Positions 16,608 through 24,230 of a stretch of 64,000 nucleotides of DNA are shown piece after piece (within the stretch, counting starts at the first letter, position 1; each line of letters opens with the position of its first letter). Made by a program: the position numbers and the translations under genes. This DNA is from UBA2211 sp035404185 (GTDB lineage Bacteria; Patescibacteriota; Minisyncoccia; Minisyncoccales; Minisyncoccaceae): positions 62,001 through 126,000 of the forward strand of contig OZ246399.1 in assembly GCA_965230985.1 (NCBI GenBank), in the 5' to 3' direction. The notes under the pieces are model-generated. The model saw only the letters and a list, made by a program, of their open reading frames with translations, was not told the origin of the DNA and made no database searches.

Positions 16608-17227
16608 TTTTTAATATTAACTGTTGTTAAGAAATTATTAAATTCTTGAAGGCATACCTCTTTATCCTGTCCAAAAAGATAGGAATGGAAGCTATAGATT
16701 ATATTATTGTACGGAATGCTAAAACTAGTAAAAATGCCCTGATTTTCTCCTTCATTTTTAAAATCATTTTCTTCAAGACCGTTTAATCCGGAAACTTCTC
16801 TAGTTTCACATATTTTTTGCTCATCGTTCTGATATCGAGAGCAATAATTACTAGCTATCTTATCTTTCAAATAACTATAATCTATGTCGTAATTGCTTCC
16901 TTCTTTTTGTAATTCAGCATAAACTTCAATCCAACATCCCTTTTGGGGAATAAAAAATGAGTCTTTTTCAAGAGGAATAAAGTCGGAGCTATGTATAGAT
17001 AATCCTATGCTATCTTTTTTTATTTCCCACCCATCAGGAACAGCAAATGTTAACCCAACCTCCTTATTCTCTATATACTTTTTGCCATCAATTTCCTGCT
17101 CTAAAACTTTTTCGAAAGAAACAAGGCCCATTTTTGATTCCTGCCATTTATTATATAAAAAATATCCAGTAGTAATTAAAATCAAAGTTAAAACTGACAG
17201 AATTATTATTTTGCTAATTTTATTCAT
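16604..17227 (-). CDS. Membrane-anchored extracytoplasmic protein
   Basis: 207 residues from ATG 17227 (an in-frame TTG at 17236 is less likely). One N-terminal membrane helix (about 5-24) is followed by an extracytoplasmic domain with 'NKEVGLTFAVPDGWEIKKDSIGLSIHS', a pattern seen in PsbP-like domains, and several cysteines (about 97, 130, 143, 193). Function unknown. It overlaps the giant lamin-tail gene by 4 bases, so the two are co-translated and their products may act together at the surface. Confidence 0.7.
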   Translation of the reverse strand: MNKISKIIILSVLTLILITTGYFLYNKWQESKMGLVSFEKVLEQEIDGKKYIENKEVGLTFAVPDGWEIKKDSIGLSIHSSDFIPLEKDSFFIPQKGCWIEVYAELQKEGSNYDIDYSYLKDKIASNYCSRYQNDEQKICETREVSGLNGLEENDFKNEGENQGIFTSFSIPYNNIIYSFHSYLFGQDKEVCLQEFNNFLTTVNIKK

Positions 17228-17330
17228 TTTATTCAATTATTAATTCATCTTATTAATCTAACAAAAAGAACTGTATCTTTTAAAAAGAACTATTTAAAGA
17301 ACTTATCGCTAACTATTTAAAAATTTAAAA

Positions 17331-17347
17331 GAGACTATTCCTGTCTC
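17331..17347 (-). terminator. Terminator of the two-span membrane-protein gene
   Basis: GAGAC-AGGAATA-GTCTC on the minus strand followed by TTTTAAATTTTT. The hairpin overlaps the stop codon at 17335. Confidence 0.75.
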
Positions 17348-17688
17348 TTTTTTAACAAATCACTACCCATTCCAAATAATTTACCACCCGCCCACAACAT
17401 GAATGATGCAAAGATAATCCAAGATGTCATGTTCAATAATTGCGTTACTGTATTTTCTGGAATCATTTGGCTAATTTGATCTTTTACGATATTTCCTATT
17501 TGATTCTGAATGTCTGTTCCTGTTGTAGCACCGTTGCCTGTCGTGGTCGTCTGATTATTAACAAATACCTGTGGAAATTCCTTCTGAGCAGAAAAATAAT
17601 AATAGGACGTAGTAATATCCCAAAAAACTACAAATAACCCTGCAGTTATTAAAACCGACGCAAGAAATTGTCTGATAGTAAATTCCAT
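17335..17688 (-). CDS. Small two-span membrane protein
   Basis: 117 residues. Membrane segments lie at about 8-28 and 88-108, with a Thr/Asn/Gln-rich loop between them. No enzyme motif is visible and the family is not recognised. A TATAAT -10 box lies 21 bases before the ATG, inside the end of the hicA gene, and the gene has its own terminator, so it is an independent unit. Confidence 0.65.
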   Translation of the reverse strand: MEFTIRQFLASVLITAGLFVVFWDITTSYYYFSAQKEFPQVFVNNQTTTTGNGATTGTDIQNQIGNIVKDQISQMIPENTVTQLLNMTSWIIFASFMLWAGGKLFGMGSDLLKKRQE

Positions 17689-17710
17689 AGAATATTTTTA
17701 ATTTGATAGA

Positions 17711-17926
17711 TTATATGTCTTTTTTAATTTCGATTCCCGCAGAATTTAAAATGCTTTTTATTGTTCCTAATGGTAAATTTTTAGAATGATACGGGACCAC
17801 TGCTCTCTTTTTTGTCTTATTGTTATAAAAAACGTAATGACTGCCCGTTGTATGATCTATATAAAAATTATTACTCTGTAATAATTTTATTAATTCTTTT
17901 GAGGTAAAACGGGGAATCTTAGGCAT
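17711..17926 (-). CDS. hicA: HicA-type toxin (second HicBA)
   Basis: 71 residues: 'IPRFTSKELIKLLQSNNFYIDHTTGSHYVFYNN' with the catalytic GSH motif, then 'RAVVPYHSKNLPLGTIKSILNSAGI', textbook HicA. It overlaps hicB by 8 bases. It is clearly different in sequence from the HicA at 8037-8267, so this is not a recent duplication. Confidence 0.9.
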   Translation of the reverse strand: MPKIPRFTSKELIKLLQSNNFYIDHTTGSHYVFYNNKTKKRAVVPYHSKNLPLGTIKSILNSAGIEIKKDI

Positions 17927-18155
17927 AAATAATCTCTAGTGTAGCAAATAAATTATCTTTATCGCTAAGTATGTGTCCTCCATGCTTCTTCACGCTTGCC
18001 AGATAAGCACCAATTGCATCATAAGCCATTTCTTTAGCTTCTTTTAAGTTCTTTCCATAAGTTATACATCCAGGAAGGGCAGGAACAACAACAGTAAAAC
18101 CACCTTCTGGCTCAGGTCTTAAAATAATATTATATTGAAGAATTTTCTTTTTCAT
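17919..18155 (-). CDS. hicB: HicB-type antitoxin (second HicBA)
   Basis: 78 residues with the HicB core 'YNIILRPEPEGGFTVVVPALPGCITYGKNLKEAKEMAYDAIGAYLASVKKHGG'. It is short, with no added DNA-binding domain. Its ATG lies exactly 6 bases after a -10 box, predicting a leaderless mRNA. Confidence 0.9.
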   Translation of the reverse strand: MKKKILQYNIILRPEPEGGFTVVVPALPGCITYGKNLKEAKEMAYDAIGAYLASVKKHGGHILSDKDNLFATLEIIYA

Positions 18156-18161
18156 GTTTAA

Positions 18162-18190
18162 ATATTAACATTGCCCAAAATACTTGTCAA
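18162..18190 (-). promoter_or_regulatory. Leaderless promoter of the second hicBA
   Basis: -35 TTGACA (18185-18190), 17-base spacer, -10 TAATAT (18162-18167), 6 bases to the ATG at 18153-18155. Confidence 0.8.
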
Positions 18191-18198
18191 ACAATAAT

Positions 18199-19119
18199 TT
18201 AATATTTTCTTTCTAAAATATCTAAACCGTTATTAATTGCATCACAAATAAAGTTTTGAAGTTGAGTAAAGTCATCACTCAACTGAGACTTTTCTAAATA
18301 AACATAATAAAGATATTTTGTTCCCTGTTTAATAACTGCTGGAACTAAATTTTCTCTTAGAAGTATTGCGGTTAAGAGAAGCCTACCCACTCTTCCGTTA
18401 CCATCAGAAAAAGGATGTATCTTTTCAAAAGAACTATGCACTTCTGAAGCAAAAGCTATCACATCGTTATTCTTCTTTTTATTAAATAAATCGGATATTA
18501 ATTCGGGAATTTTTAAATAATTAGCTGTCGGAACGCTTGTACCCAATATTCTTACTGGATGAACCCTATATCTTCCTGCGTCATTTATTATTCCATTCAT
18601 TAAAATGCTATGTAATTTTAAAACTAAAGATTCATCAATTTCTCCTTTATTAAGAATGAAATCAAAAAGATAATTAAGGGCAGTCTGATGATTTTTTGCT
18701 TCAAGTTGTTCAGATAGTGTTTTTTTAGAAAAAGAAATATTATCAAATATAATCGAAGCTGTTTCTTTTTCGCTTAAGGTGCTTCCCTCTATTTTGTTTG
18801 AATGGTAAGTTAGTTTAAGAATAAATTCTTGTTTAATGTCCGGACTTGAAATAATTTCTTTTAAAATATTGCTATGCTTCTTGCTTCTTTCTTTTATTTG
18901 TTCTTTTTTATTTTTTAAATATTCCTCTGTTATCTGTTTTTGTCCTGTTAATTCTAAATAAAAGCTTCCTATTAAATTTTGCTTATCAATCCTTGGTTTT
19001 GATTTTCCATTATACCAAGCATTTAGTGTAGCAAAAGAAACTCCAAACTTTTGGGCCATTTCTGTCTGTTTTAAACCAGATACTTTTTGAATAATTTTTA
19101 ATTTCTCCGATATTGTCAT
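18199..19119 (-). CDS. Fic-family AMP-transferase with N-terminal HTH
   Basis: 306 residues from ATG 19119. An N-terminal XRE-type helix-turn-helix ('LKIIQKVSGLKQTEMAQKFGVSFATLNAWYNGKSKPR') precedes a Fic domain with the full active motif HPFSDGNGRVGR near residue 232. An inhibitory-helix motif, 'SNKIEGST', lies about 125 residues earlier, as in self-inhibited class II Fic proteins. Fic proteins usually transfer AMP to target proteins. The HTH probably binds the tandem operators at 19138-19173 and represses the gene itself. It sits beside HicBA in a toxin-rich stretch. Confidence 0.85.
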   Translation of the reverse strand: MTISEKLKIIQKVSGLKQTEMAQKFGVSFATLNAWYNGKSKPRIDKQNLIGSFYLELTGQKQITEEYLKNKKEQIKERSKKHSNILKEIISSPDIKQEFILKLTYHSNKIEGSTLSEKETASIIFDNISFSKKTLSEQLEAKNHQTALNYLFDFILNKGEIDESLVLKLHSILMNGIINDAGRYRVHPVRILGTSVPTANYLKIPELISDLFNKKKNNDVIAFASEVHSSFEKIHPFSDGNGRVGRLLLTAILLRENLVPAVIKQGTKYLYYVYLEKSQLSDDFTQLQNFICDAINNGLDILERKY

Positions 19120-19130
19120 AACTTTATATA

Positions 19131-19159
19131 ATAATAACAAACTATATAAAGTTTGTCAA
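19131..19159 (-). promoter_or_regulatory. Promoter of the Fic gene
   Basis: -35 TTGACA (19154-19159), 17-base spacer, -10 TATTAT (19131-19136), 11 bases to the ATG. It overlaps the operator copies. Confidence 0.7.
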
Positions 19160-19173
19160 ACTATATAAAGTTA
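19138..19173. promoter_or_regulatory. Tandem operators at the Fic promoter
   Basis: Two copies of CAAACTATATAAAGTTTG (19138-19155) and CAAACTATATAAAGTTA (19157-19173), each with CAAACT/AGTTTG-type arms, 19 bp apart. They cover the -35 box and spacer, fitting repression by the HTH of the Fic protein. The second copy reaches the stop codon of the downstream-strand neighbour gene at 19171. Confidence 0.65.
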
Positions 19174-19830
19174 CAAACCGGAAAAAGATTTAATCTTTGA
19201 GACAGGAATAATGTTTATAAAATCATTAATATCCCTATATCCTATTCCCAAAACTTCCCCCTTAATATCGAAAACAGGAGCACCATTAATTTTTTCATTT
19301 TCGATAATATTAGTTTTAATTAAATTTTCATCAAAAGTTTTAACAATTCCTTCGTTTACGCTATTTGATAAAATAAAAACTCTCGTTCCTATTTCCAATT
19401 TAGATAAATCAAAAAATCCTTTAGCTTGAAGATTATTTTTATCAAGCTTAATTAAAGCTAAGTTTTCATTTAGGTCTCTTTTTAAAACCTGATAAGAAAT
19501 ACTGCTCCCTCCGTTAATTGTAATATTTACTTTAGATCCTTGGGGTACATTTTCAGCAAGAGTAATAATTAATCCATCGACAGTTAAAACTAAACCAAAA
19601 CCTTGAATTTCTTTTTTATTATATTCAGTCTTTAAATTAACGACCGAATCTTTTACATTTTTGATAGCGCTTGTTAAGGCTGTGTTTTCCTCAATATATA
19701 CCCTTTCCTCCTTATTAACTAGTTGAACAAAGGCTGATTGATTTTTAAAAACAAAAAGCCAGGCGATCGTTCCACCTAGTGTTCCCAAAAGAATAACTAT
19801 TATTACTTTTAAAAAATTATTTATTTGCAT
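19171..19830 (-). CDS. Membrane-anchored trypsin-like protein lacking catalytic triad
   Basis: 219 residues: one N-terminal membrane helix (about 6-28), a short coiled linker, then a fold that follows HtrA/DegP ('GFGLVLTVDGLIIT...NENLALIKL...GTRVFILSN...INGAPVFDIKGEVLGIGY'). The usual His (TNxHVV) is replaced in 'TLAENV', Asp (DLAVLK) by Asn in 'NLALIK', and the Ser motif (NSGGPL) reads 'INGAPV', so no active site remains. It is likely a peptide- or protein-binding pseudoprotease. It overlaps the end of clpB by 14 bases, which implies co-expression. Confidence 0.7.
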   Translation of the reverse strand: MQINNFLKVIIVILLGTLGGTIAWLFVFKNQSAFVQLVNKEERVYIEENTALTSAIKNVKDSVVNLKTEYNKKEIQGFGLVLTVDGLIITLAENVPQGSKVNITINGGSSISYQVLKRDLNENLALIKLDKNNLQAKGFFDLSKLEIGTRVFILSNSVNEGIVKTFDENLIKTNIIENEKINGAPVFDIKGEVLGIGYRDINDFINIIPVSKIKSFSGL

Positions 19831-22540
19831 TAACTTTCGCTAAAGGTTTTTTAGTTTTCTTATTAGATATTGTTTTTAAAAAAATATCATCTTTATCAGC
19901 ATCTATTGAGATGGTATCTCCATCTTTTATCTCATCGGTTACAATCTTTAAAGCCATGGGATTTAAAATCAATTTCTGGATTATTCTTTTTAGGGGACGA
20001 GCTCCTAAATTAGGATCAAATCCTTGTCTCGCTAATGATTGCTTAGCTTTTTCAGAAACAATAATTCTAATATCCTTTTTCCCTAATCTCTTTTGAACCT
20101 TATTTAACTCTAAATCAACAATTTGTTTGATTTCTTCTGCTCCTAAATAGTCGAAGATAACAATTTCATCGACCCTGTTAATGAATTCGGGCTTGAATTT
20201 TTCCTTCAATGCTCCTTGAATTTTTTCTTTTAGCCCTTCTTTCTGGCTTAATTTTCCATTATCAATAAAACCCAAAGGAGCTTCTTTGGCAATAATATCA
20301 GAACCTATATTCGAAGTCATAATTAAGATAGTGTTCTTGAAAGAAACTACTCTTCCCTTAGAATCGCTCAATCGTCCATCTTCTAAAACCTGAAGTAAAA
20401 TATTAAAAACTTCGGGATGAGCTTTTTCAATTTCGTCTAAAAGAATAACACTATATGGCCTTCTTCTTACTTTTTCGGTTAATTGACCCCCCTCATCATA
20501 ACCAACGTATCCTGGAGGACTACCAATCATTTTTGATACATCAAACTTTTCCATATATTCAGACATATCAACTCTAATCATGGCATTCTCATCATTAAAC
20601 AAGAACTCAGCTAGAGCTTTAGCAGTCTCTGTTTTTCCAACTCCTGTTGGGCCTAGAAACATAAAGGAACCTAGAGGCCTTGATTCTTCAGATATACCAG
20701 CCCTAGAACGCCTAATAGCATTAGAAACAGCCTTAATTGCCTCTTCTTGGTCAATAATTCTTTTGCCCAACTCTTTCTCCATATTCTCCAATTTAAAAGC
20801 TTCTGATTCCATCAGTCTAGTTACGGGAATTCCTGTCCAACGCGAAACAACTCGACTTATTTCTTCTGGCCCAATCTCTTGTTTTAAAATAGGATTCTGT
20901 TTTTGCAATCTAATTAGTTTATTCTCCTGTTTTTTTAATTTAGCAAATAAATCAGGCAAGGTCCCATATTTTATTTCCGCAACTTTTTGCAAATCACCTT
21001 CTTTTAATAGTTTCTCTAGTTGATATTTTTCCCTATCAATATTCTCTTTTAAACTTTTAATATTAGACATGGTTTCTTTTTCGGTTTTCCATCTAACTGA
21101 GAAAGTATTAGCTTTTTCCGAAAGTTCGGCTAATTCACGACTAATAACTTTTTCTCTTCTCTCTATATGTTCTTTTTCTTTATTGTTAGCATTTAAAATT
21201 TCTTTCTTTAAAGCTTCTCTTTCAATTTCTAATTTCTGAATTTCTTTTCTTAAATCTTCTAATTCAATCGGGTTAGATTCTATTTCTAATCTTAAGGCTG
21301 AAGCAGCCTCATCCATTAAATCAACTGCCTTGTCTGGTAAAAATCTATCAGTAATGTATCTGGCTGATAATTCGGCGGCAGCAATCAAAGCTGAATCTTT
21401 AATTTTTAATCCATGATGTAGTTCGTACTTCTCTTTGATTCCTCTTAATATGGAGATTGTGTCTTCAATGCTCGGCTCGGTAACAAAAATTGGTTGGAAT
21501 CTTCTTTCCAATGCTGCATCACTCTCAATATATTTATGATATTCTTTAATTGTTGTCGCTCCAATAGCTCTCAATTCTCCTCTTGATAACGCAGGCTTTA
21601 AAAGATTAGAAGCATCAACCGCACCTTCAGCTGAACCAGCTCCAACTAAAGTATGTAATTCGTCTATAAATAATAAATATTTTCCTTCTCCTTTCTTGAT
21701 TTCTTTCAAAAGCATTTTGATTCTCTCTTCAAATTCACCTCTAAATCTTGTTCCAGCAATCATTGCTCCTAAATCAAGACTAACTAATTCCTTATCTTTT
21801 AAACTTTCAGGAACATCTCCTCTAACTATTCTTTGAGCTAGACCCTCAACTATAGCAGTCTTTCCAACTCCTGGCTCTCCAATTAAAGCTGGATTATTTT
21901 TGGTTCGACGAGATAAAATCTGCATTAGTCTTCTAATTTCGTCATCTCTTCCAACCACAGGATCAAGTTTTCCCTTTTTAGCTAAAGTAGTTAAATTTCT
22001 GGTATAATTTTCTAATATCTTATATCTAGCTTCAGGATTGGGAGTAGTAATTTTTTCGCCTCCCCTTATTTGTCCAAATACTTTTTGAGCAGAAAAATAG
22101 TCTAACTTTTCTTTTTGCTCTTCGCTGCCCAATGTCCTCAAATATGTAACTCTTTTCAAAATGTCTCCAGCAAGACTACTTGTATTTAAAAGTGATAAAA
22201 ATAGATGCTCCAATGAAACAAAATCATCTCCCATGTTTATCGCTTCATCTTTTGCTCCATTTAAAACTCTGTCCATATCTTGAGTAAGATAAAACTGCCC
22301 TACTATTTTATTGTTTGTTATAGTCGGAATTTGGCCTAAAGCACTTCTTATCTTTTTCTGTAAATCTTCAATATCAACATTTAGCTTGTTTAAAAGGGTA
22401 AAAACAATATTGTCATTGTCCGATAATATAGCAAAAAGTAAGTGCAAGGCATCAATATGCTGTTGCCCCATATCTCGGGCCAAATTTTGTGCTTGCATTA
22501 CTATTTTTTGAGCTTTATTTGTAAAATTTATTCCTTCCAT
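19817..22540 (-). CDS. clpB: ClpB-type AAA+ disaggregase
   Basis: 907 residues: N-terminal Clp repeat domain (1-150), first AAA module with GEPGVGKT (about 220), coiled-coil middle domain (about 410-530), second AAA module with GPTGVGKT (about 628) and 'LLDEIEKAHPEVFNILLQVLEDGRLSD'. The middle domain is long enough for the DnaK-linked disaggregase. It rescues aggregated proteins with DnaK. The promoter is TTGCAT-N17-TAAGAT (22572-22600); no CIRCE element is seen. Confidence 0.92.
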   Translation of the reverse strand: MEGINFTNKAQKIVMQAQNLARDMGQQHIDALHLLFAILSDNDNIVFTLLNKLNVDIEDLQKKIRSALGQIPTITNNKIVGQFYLTQDMDRVLNGAKDEAINMGDDFVSLEHLFLSLLNTSSLAGDILKRVTYLRTLGSEEQKEKLDYFSAQKVFGQIRGGEKITTPNPEARYKILENYTRNLTTLAKKGKLDPVVGRDDEIRRLMQILSRRTKNNPALIGEPGVGKTAIVEGLAQRIVRGDVPESLKDKELVSLDLGAMIAGTRFRGEFEERIKMLLKEIKKGEGKYLLFIDELHTLVGAGSAEGAVDASNLLKPALSRGELRAIGATTIKEYHKYIESDAALERRFQPIFVTEPSIEDTISILRGIKEKYELHHGLKIKDSALIAAAELSARYITDRFLPDKAVDLMDEAASALRLEIESNPIELEDLRKEIQKLEIEREALKKEILNANNKEKEHIERREKVISRELAELSEKANTFSVRWKTEKETMSNIKSLKENIDREKYQLEKLLKEGDLQKVAEIKYGTLPDLFAKLKKQENKLIRLQKQNPILKQEIGPEEISRVVSRWTGIPVTRLMESEAFKLENMEKELGKRIIDQEEAIKAVSNAIRRSRAGISEESRPLGSFMFLGPTGVGKTETAKALAEFLFNDENAMIRVDMSEYMEKFDVSKMIGSPPGYVGYDEGGQLTEKVRRRPYSVILLDEIEKAHPEVFNILLQVLEDGRLSDSKGRVVSFKNTILIMTSNIGSDIIAKEAPLGFIDNGKLSQKEGLKEKIQGALKEKFKPEFINRVDEIVIFDYLGAEEIKQIVDLELNKVQKRLGKKDIRIIVSEKAKQSLARQGFDPNLGARPLKRIIQKLILNPMALKIVTDEIKDGDTISIDADKDDIFLKTISNKKTKKPLAKVNANK

Positions 22541-22571
22541 ATTTTTTAAAAATGATAAACTTTATATATCA

Positions 22572-22600
22572 ATCTTACCCCGAAAGTGATAAAAATGCAA
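22572..22600 (-). promoter_or_regulatory. Promoter of clpB
   Basis: -35 TTGCAT (22595-22600), 17-base spacer, -10 TAAGAT (22572-22577). A TGATA/TATCA inverted repeat lies in the short A+T-rich leader. Confidence 0.6.
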
Positions 22601-22609
22601 TAATAAAAC

Positions 22610-22639
22610 CCGCAAAATCTTTTGTTTAAAAGAATGCGG
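22610..22639 (-). terminator. Terminator of the 113-residue orphan gene
   Basis: CCGCA...CTTTT-AAAC-AAAAG...TGCGG followed by GTTTTATTATT on the minus strand, directly after the stop at 22642. Confidence 0.8.
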
Positions 22640-22641
22640 AT

Positions 22642-22983
22642 TTACTTTAAAGTGATTGCTTTAATGGTGATGATAAGCGCTAATCCACAGACTGTCTCGT
22701 TGATAAAAATATCCCTATGATCAACTTCTTTAAATGCAAGATAAATCCTACGGAAGATGCCTATCTTTTCAACTTCGACTAAAGCTTCTTGATAAGAATA
22801 ATCTCCTATCTCAACCGAAGCTTTAACCAAAATTTGTTCCACCTCTTCGTCCTTGTTTAATTTTTCATGAACTAAGTTGGCGATCTGTACATTATGCTCT
22901 CTTACGAAGGTTTGGAGTAAAATTCTTGCCACGTCCTCTTTTGCCTTCTTAAGATATGTATATTTAGAATCACATGTGAACAT
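22642..22983 (-). CDS. Unknown 113-residue protein (orphan cassette)
   Basis: Not recognised. It is mostly helical, acidic in the middle ('EKLNKDEEVEQILVKASVEIGDYSYQEALVEVEKIGI'), with a hydrophobic C-terminus ('VCGLALIITIKAITLK') that could be membrane-associated. It is a complete single-gene unit with a promoter (23000-23027), a GGAGG Shine-Dalgarno 7 bases before the ATG, and a terminator. Its base composition is visibly richer in G+C than clpB next door. Confidence 0.7.
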   Translation of the reverse strand: MFTCDSKYTYLKKAKEDVARILLQTFVREHNVQIANLVHEKLNKDEEVEQILVKASVEIGDYSYQEALVEVEKIGIFRRIYLAFKEVDHRDIFINETVCGLALIITIKAITLK

Positions 22984-22990
22984 AAAAATG

Positions 22991-22995
22991 CCTCC
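22991..22995 (-). promoter_or_regulatory. Shine-Dalgarno GGAGG of the 113-residue orphan gene
   Basis: GGAGG with a 7-base gap to the ATG at 22981-22983, an ideal spacing and rare in this window. Confidence 0.8.
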
Positions 22996-22999
22996 ATAA

Positions 23000-23027
23000 A
23001 TCTTACAACTGTTGTGTATTTTGTCAA
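23000..23027 (-). promoter_or_regulatory. Promoter of the 113-residue orphan gene
   Basis: -35 TTGACA (23022-23027), 16-base spacer, -10 TAAGAT (23000-23005), minus strand. Confidence 0.65.
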
Positions 23028-23049
23028 TAATTAATCAACAGTAAATAAA

Positions 23050-23087
23050 AACCCACCTATCTTGAATTTTTCTCAAAAAGATGGGTT
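23050..23087 (-). terminator. Terminator of the 77-residue orphan gene
   Basis: AACCCA and TGGGTT arms with an internal TCTT/AAGA pairing, followed by TTTATTT on the minus strand. It overlaps the stop codon at 23086. Confidence 0.75.
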
Positions 23088-23319
23088 ATGAAACTGAAAG
23101 AACAGTATCTGAACAACTGTTCACAATGAACAGAAATTTCTTGATGGTATCTCCCTTTCCAAAGAGATGGATCCGAAGAACGCCTTGAGAAATATTTCTG
23201 CCTTCTTTTATCAGTTCCCTTTCTTTGACTCCTATAATGAAGTCATGCTTAATGGTAGTTGCTGCTCTGCTTAGGGCCTTTGCTGGCCTTAAGCTTTTCC
23301 TAACTAACACAGTTTCCAT
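23086..23319 (-). CDS. Unknown 77-residue basic protein (leaderless orphan cassette)
   Basis: 77 residues from ATG 23319 (METVLVRKSLRPAK). A longer frame from 23337 is ruled out because it would start inside the promoter. The protein is basic at the N-terminus with a beta-rich C-terminal half ('GVLRIHLFGKGDTIKKFLFIVNSCSDTVLSV'). No family is recognised. The promoter is consensus, with 6 bases between -10 and ATG, so the mRNA should be leaderless; a terminator follows at once. Confidence 0.6.
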   Translation of the reverse strand: METVLVRKSLRPAKALSRAATTIKHDFIIGVKERELIKEGRNISQGVLRIHLFGKGDTIKKFLFIVNSCSDTVLSVS

Positions 23320-23325
23320 AATTAT

Positions 23326-23353
23326 ATTATACAACATCTATATATTTTGTCAA
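23326..23353 (-). promoter_or_regulatory. Consensus leaderless promoter of the 77-residue gene
   Basis: -35 TTGACA (23348-23353), 16-base spacer, -10 TATAAT (23326-23331): both boxes perfect. Six bases to the ATG, so +1 coincides with the A of the start codon. Confidence 0.85.
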
Positions 23354-23364
23354 ACAAAATAAAA

Positions 23365-23393
23365 ACAGGCTATATTTTGTTAATATAGCCTGT
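23365..23393 (-). terminator. Terminator of the histidine-kinase-like gene
   Basis: ACAGGCTATATT and AATATAGCCTGT arms with a short loop, followed by TTTTATTTTG on the minus strand. A long, near-perfect stem. Confidence 0.9.
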
Positions 23394-24096
23394 ATGCACC
23401 ATTAGGAATACAGATTTCAAATCTTGCTCCTTTTCCATATATCCCCTTTTCAGCGATTTCGAATCCTGTCATTTTTAAAATTTGCTTCGCTAAAAATAAA
23501 CCCATACCAGTATGCTTCCCAAACCCTTTTTTAAAAATTAAAGATTTTTGAGAATCAGGGATACCCACGCCATTATCTTCATAGATAATGGTGATACCGG
23601 TGGAAGTTTTTTGCCAGTCAATATTGATTTCAGTTACTTCTTCTCCTCCATGTGCAACTGTATTGTTGATCATGCTGTACATGACTAATTTGAAGGCAGG
23701 GATGCTGATGATGGATATGTTATCGTTGATGATATTAATTTTTATTTTTGAATGAAAAATACATCTTTCAAAAATTTCCGACAAAGTCTGCTCTTGCATT
23801 TGGTAACCAGCCCTTTGGAGGCTAGACCATTCATTCAATAAGTTAGTCATTTCATCTAAAGAAGCAGACATCTTCTCAAGCATGTCCAACCTCTTTTGTT
23901 CATCTTTCGTCTCCTTAAGAAGATGGGTGTAAGAATTAATTACCAACTGGCAATTTATAATTTCATGCATGAATAATTGATGCATGAAATTCATATATCC
24001 TATCTCCTTATTCTTCTCATTAATGATGTTTTGGGGATTTTTAATTACCCCTACTAAATCATTAAGAATTTGCTTAAGAGCTTGCTTAATAACCAT
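23380..24096 (-). CDS. Soluble histidine-kinase-like ATPase (orphan cassette)
   Basis: 238 residues from ATG 24096 (TTG 24099 precedes it). A helical dimerisation segment with a possible phospho-accepting His near residue 44 ('MHEIINCQLV') leads to a HATPase domain: N box 'MYSMINNTVAHGG', G1 'YEDNGVGIP', F region 'FKKGFG' and G2 'GMGLFLAKQIL'. No membrane segment, sensor domain or receiver is present, and no response regulator lies nearby. It has an AAGGA Shine-Dalgarno 7 bases before the ATG, a leader hairpin and a terminator. It could be a kinase fed by an unlinked sensor, or an ATP-dependent switch. Confidence 0.8.
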   Translation of the reverse strand: MVIKQALKQILNDLVGVIKNPQNIINEKNKEIGYMNFMHQLFMHEIINCQLVINSYTHLLKETKDEQKRLDMLEKMSASLDEMTNLLNEWSSLQRAGYQMQEQTLSEIFERCIFHSKIKINIINDNISIISIPAFKLVMYSMINNTVAHGGEEVTEINIDWQKTSTGITIIYEDNGVGIPDSQKSLIFKKGFGKHTGMGLFLAKQILKMTGFEIAEKGIYGKGARFEICIPNGAYRLY

Positions 24097-24103
24097 CAAA
24101 TCA

Positions 24104-24108
24104 TCCTT
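24104..24108 (-). promoter_or_regulatory. Shine-Dalgarno AAGGA of the kinase-like gene
   Basis: AAGGA, 7 bases before the ATG at 24094-24096. It decides for ATG 24096 over the TTG just upstream. Confidence 0.7.
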
Positions 24109-24118
24109 TAGACTGATA

Positions 24119-24163
24119 AACAGCCTAACTTAAAAAGACTAAATCGTCTTAAGTTAAGCTGTT
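24119..24163 (-). promoter_or_regulatory. Leader hairpin of the kinase-like gene
   Basis: AACAGCTTAACTTAAGAC pairs with GTCTTTTTAAGTTAGGCTGTT with small bulges, between promoter and ribosome-binding site. No U-tract follows, so an RNA-stability or translational role is more likely than termination. Confidence 0.55.
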
Positions 24164-24201
24164 AATCAATCTTAAATTGTTAATGTCCAAATCTTTTATA
24201 T

Positions 24202-24230
24202 TTTATATAATATTTAATTGATTTTGTCAA
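24202..24230 (-). promoter_or_regulatory. Promoter of the kinase-like gene
   Basis: -35 TTGACA (24225-24230), 17-base spacer, -10 TATAAA (24202-24207). The -35 box lies within the last codons of rdgB. The leader is about 100 bases. Confidence 0.7.
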
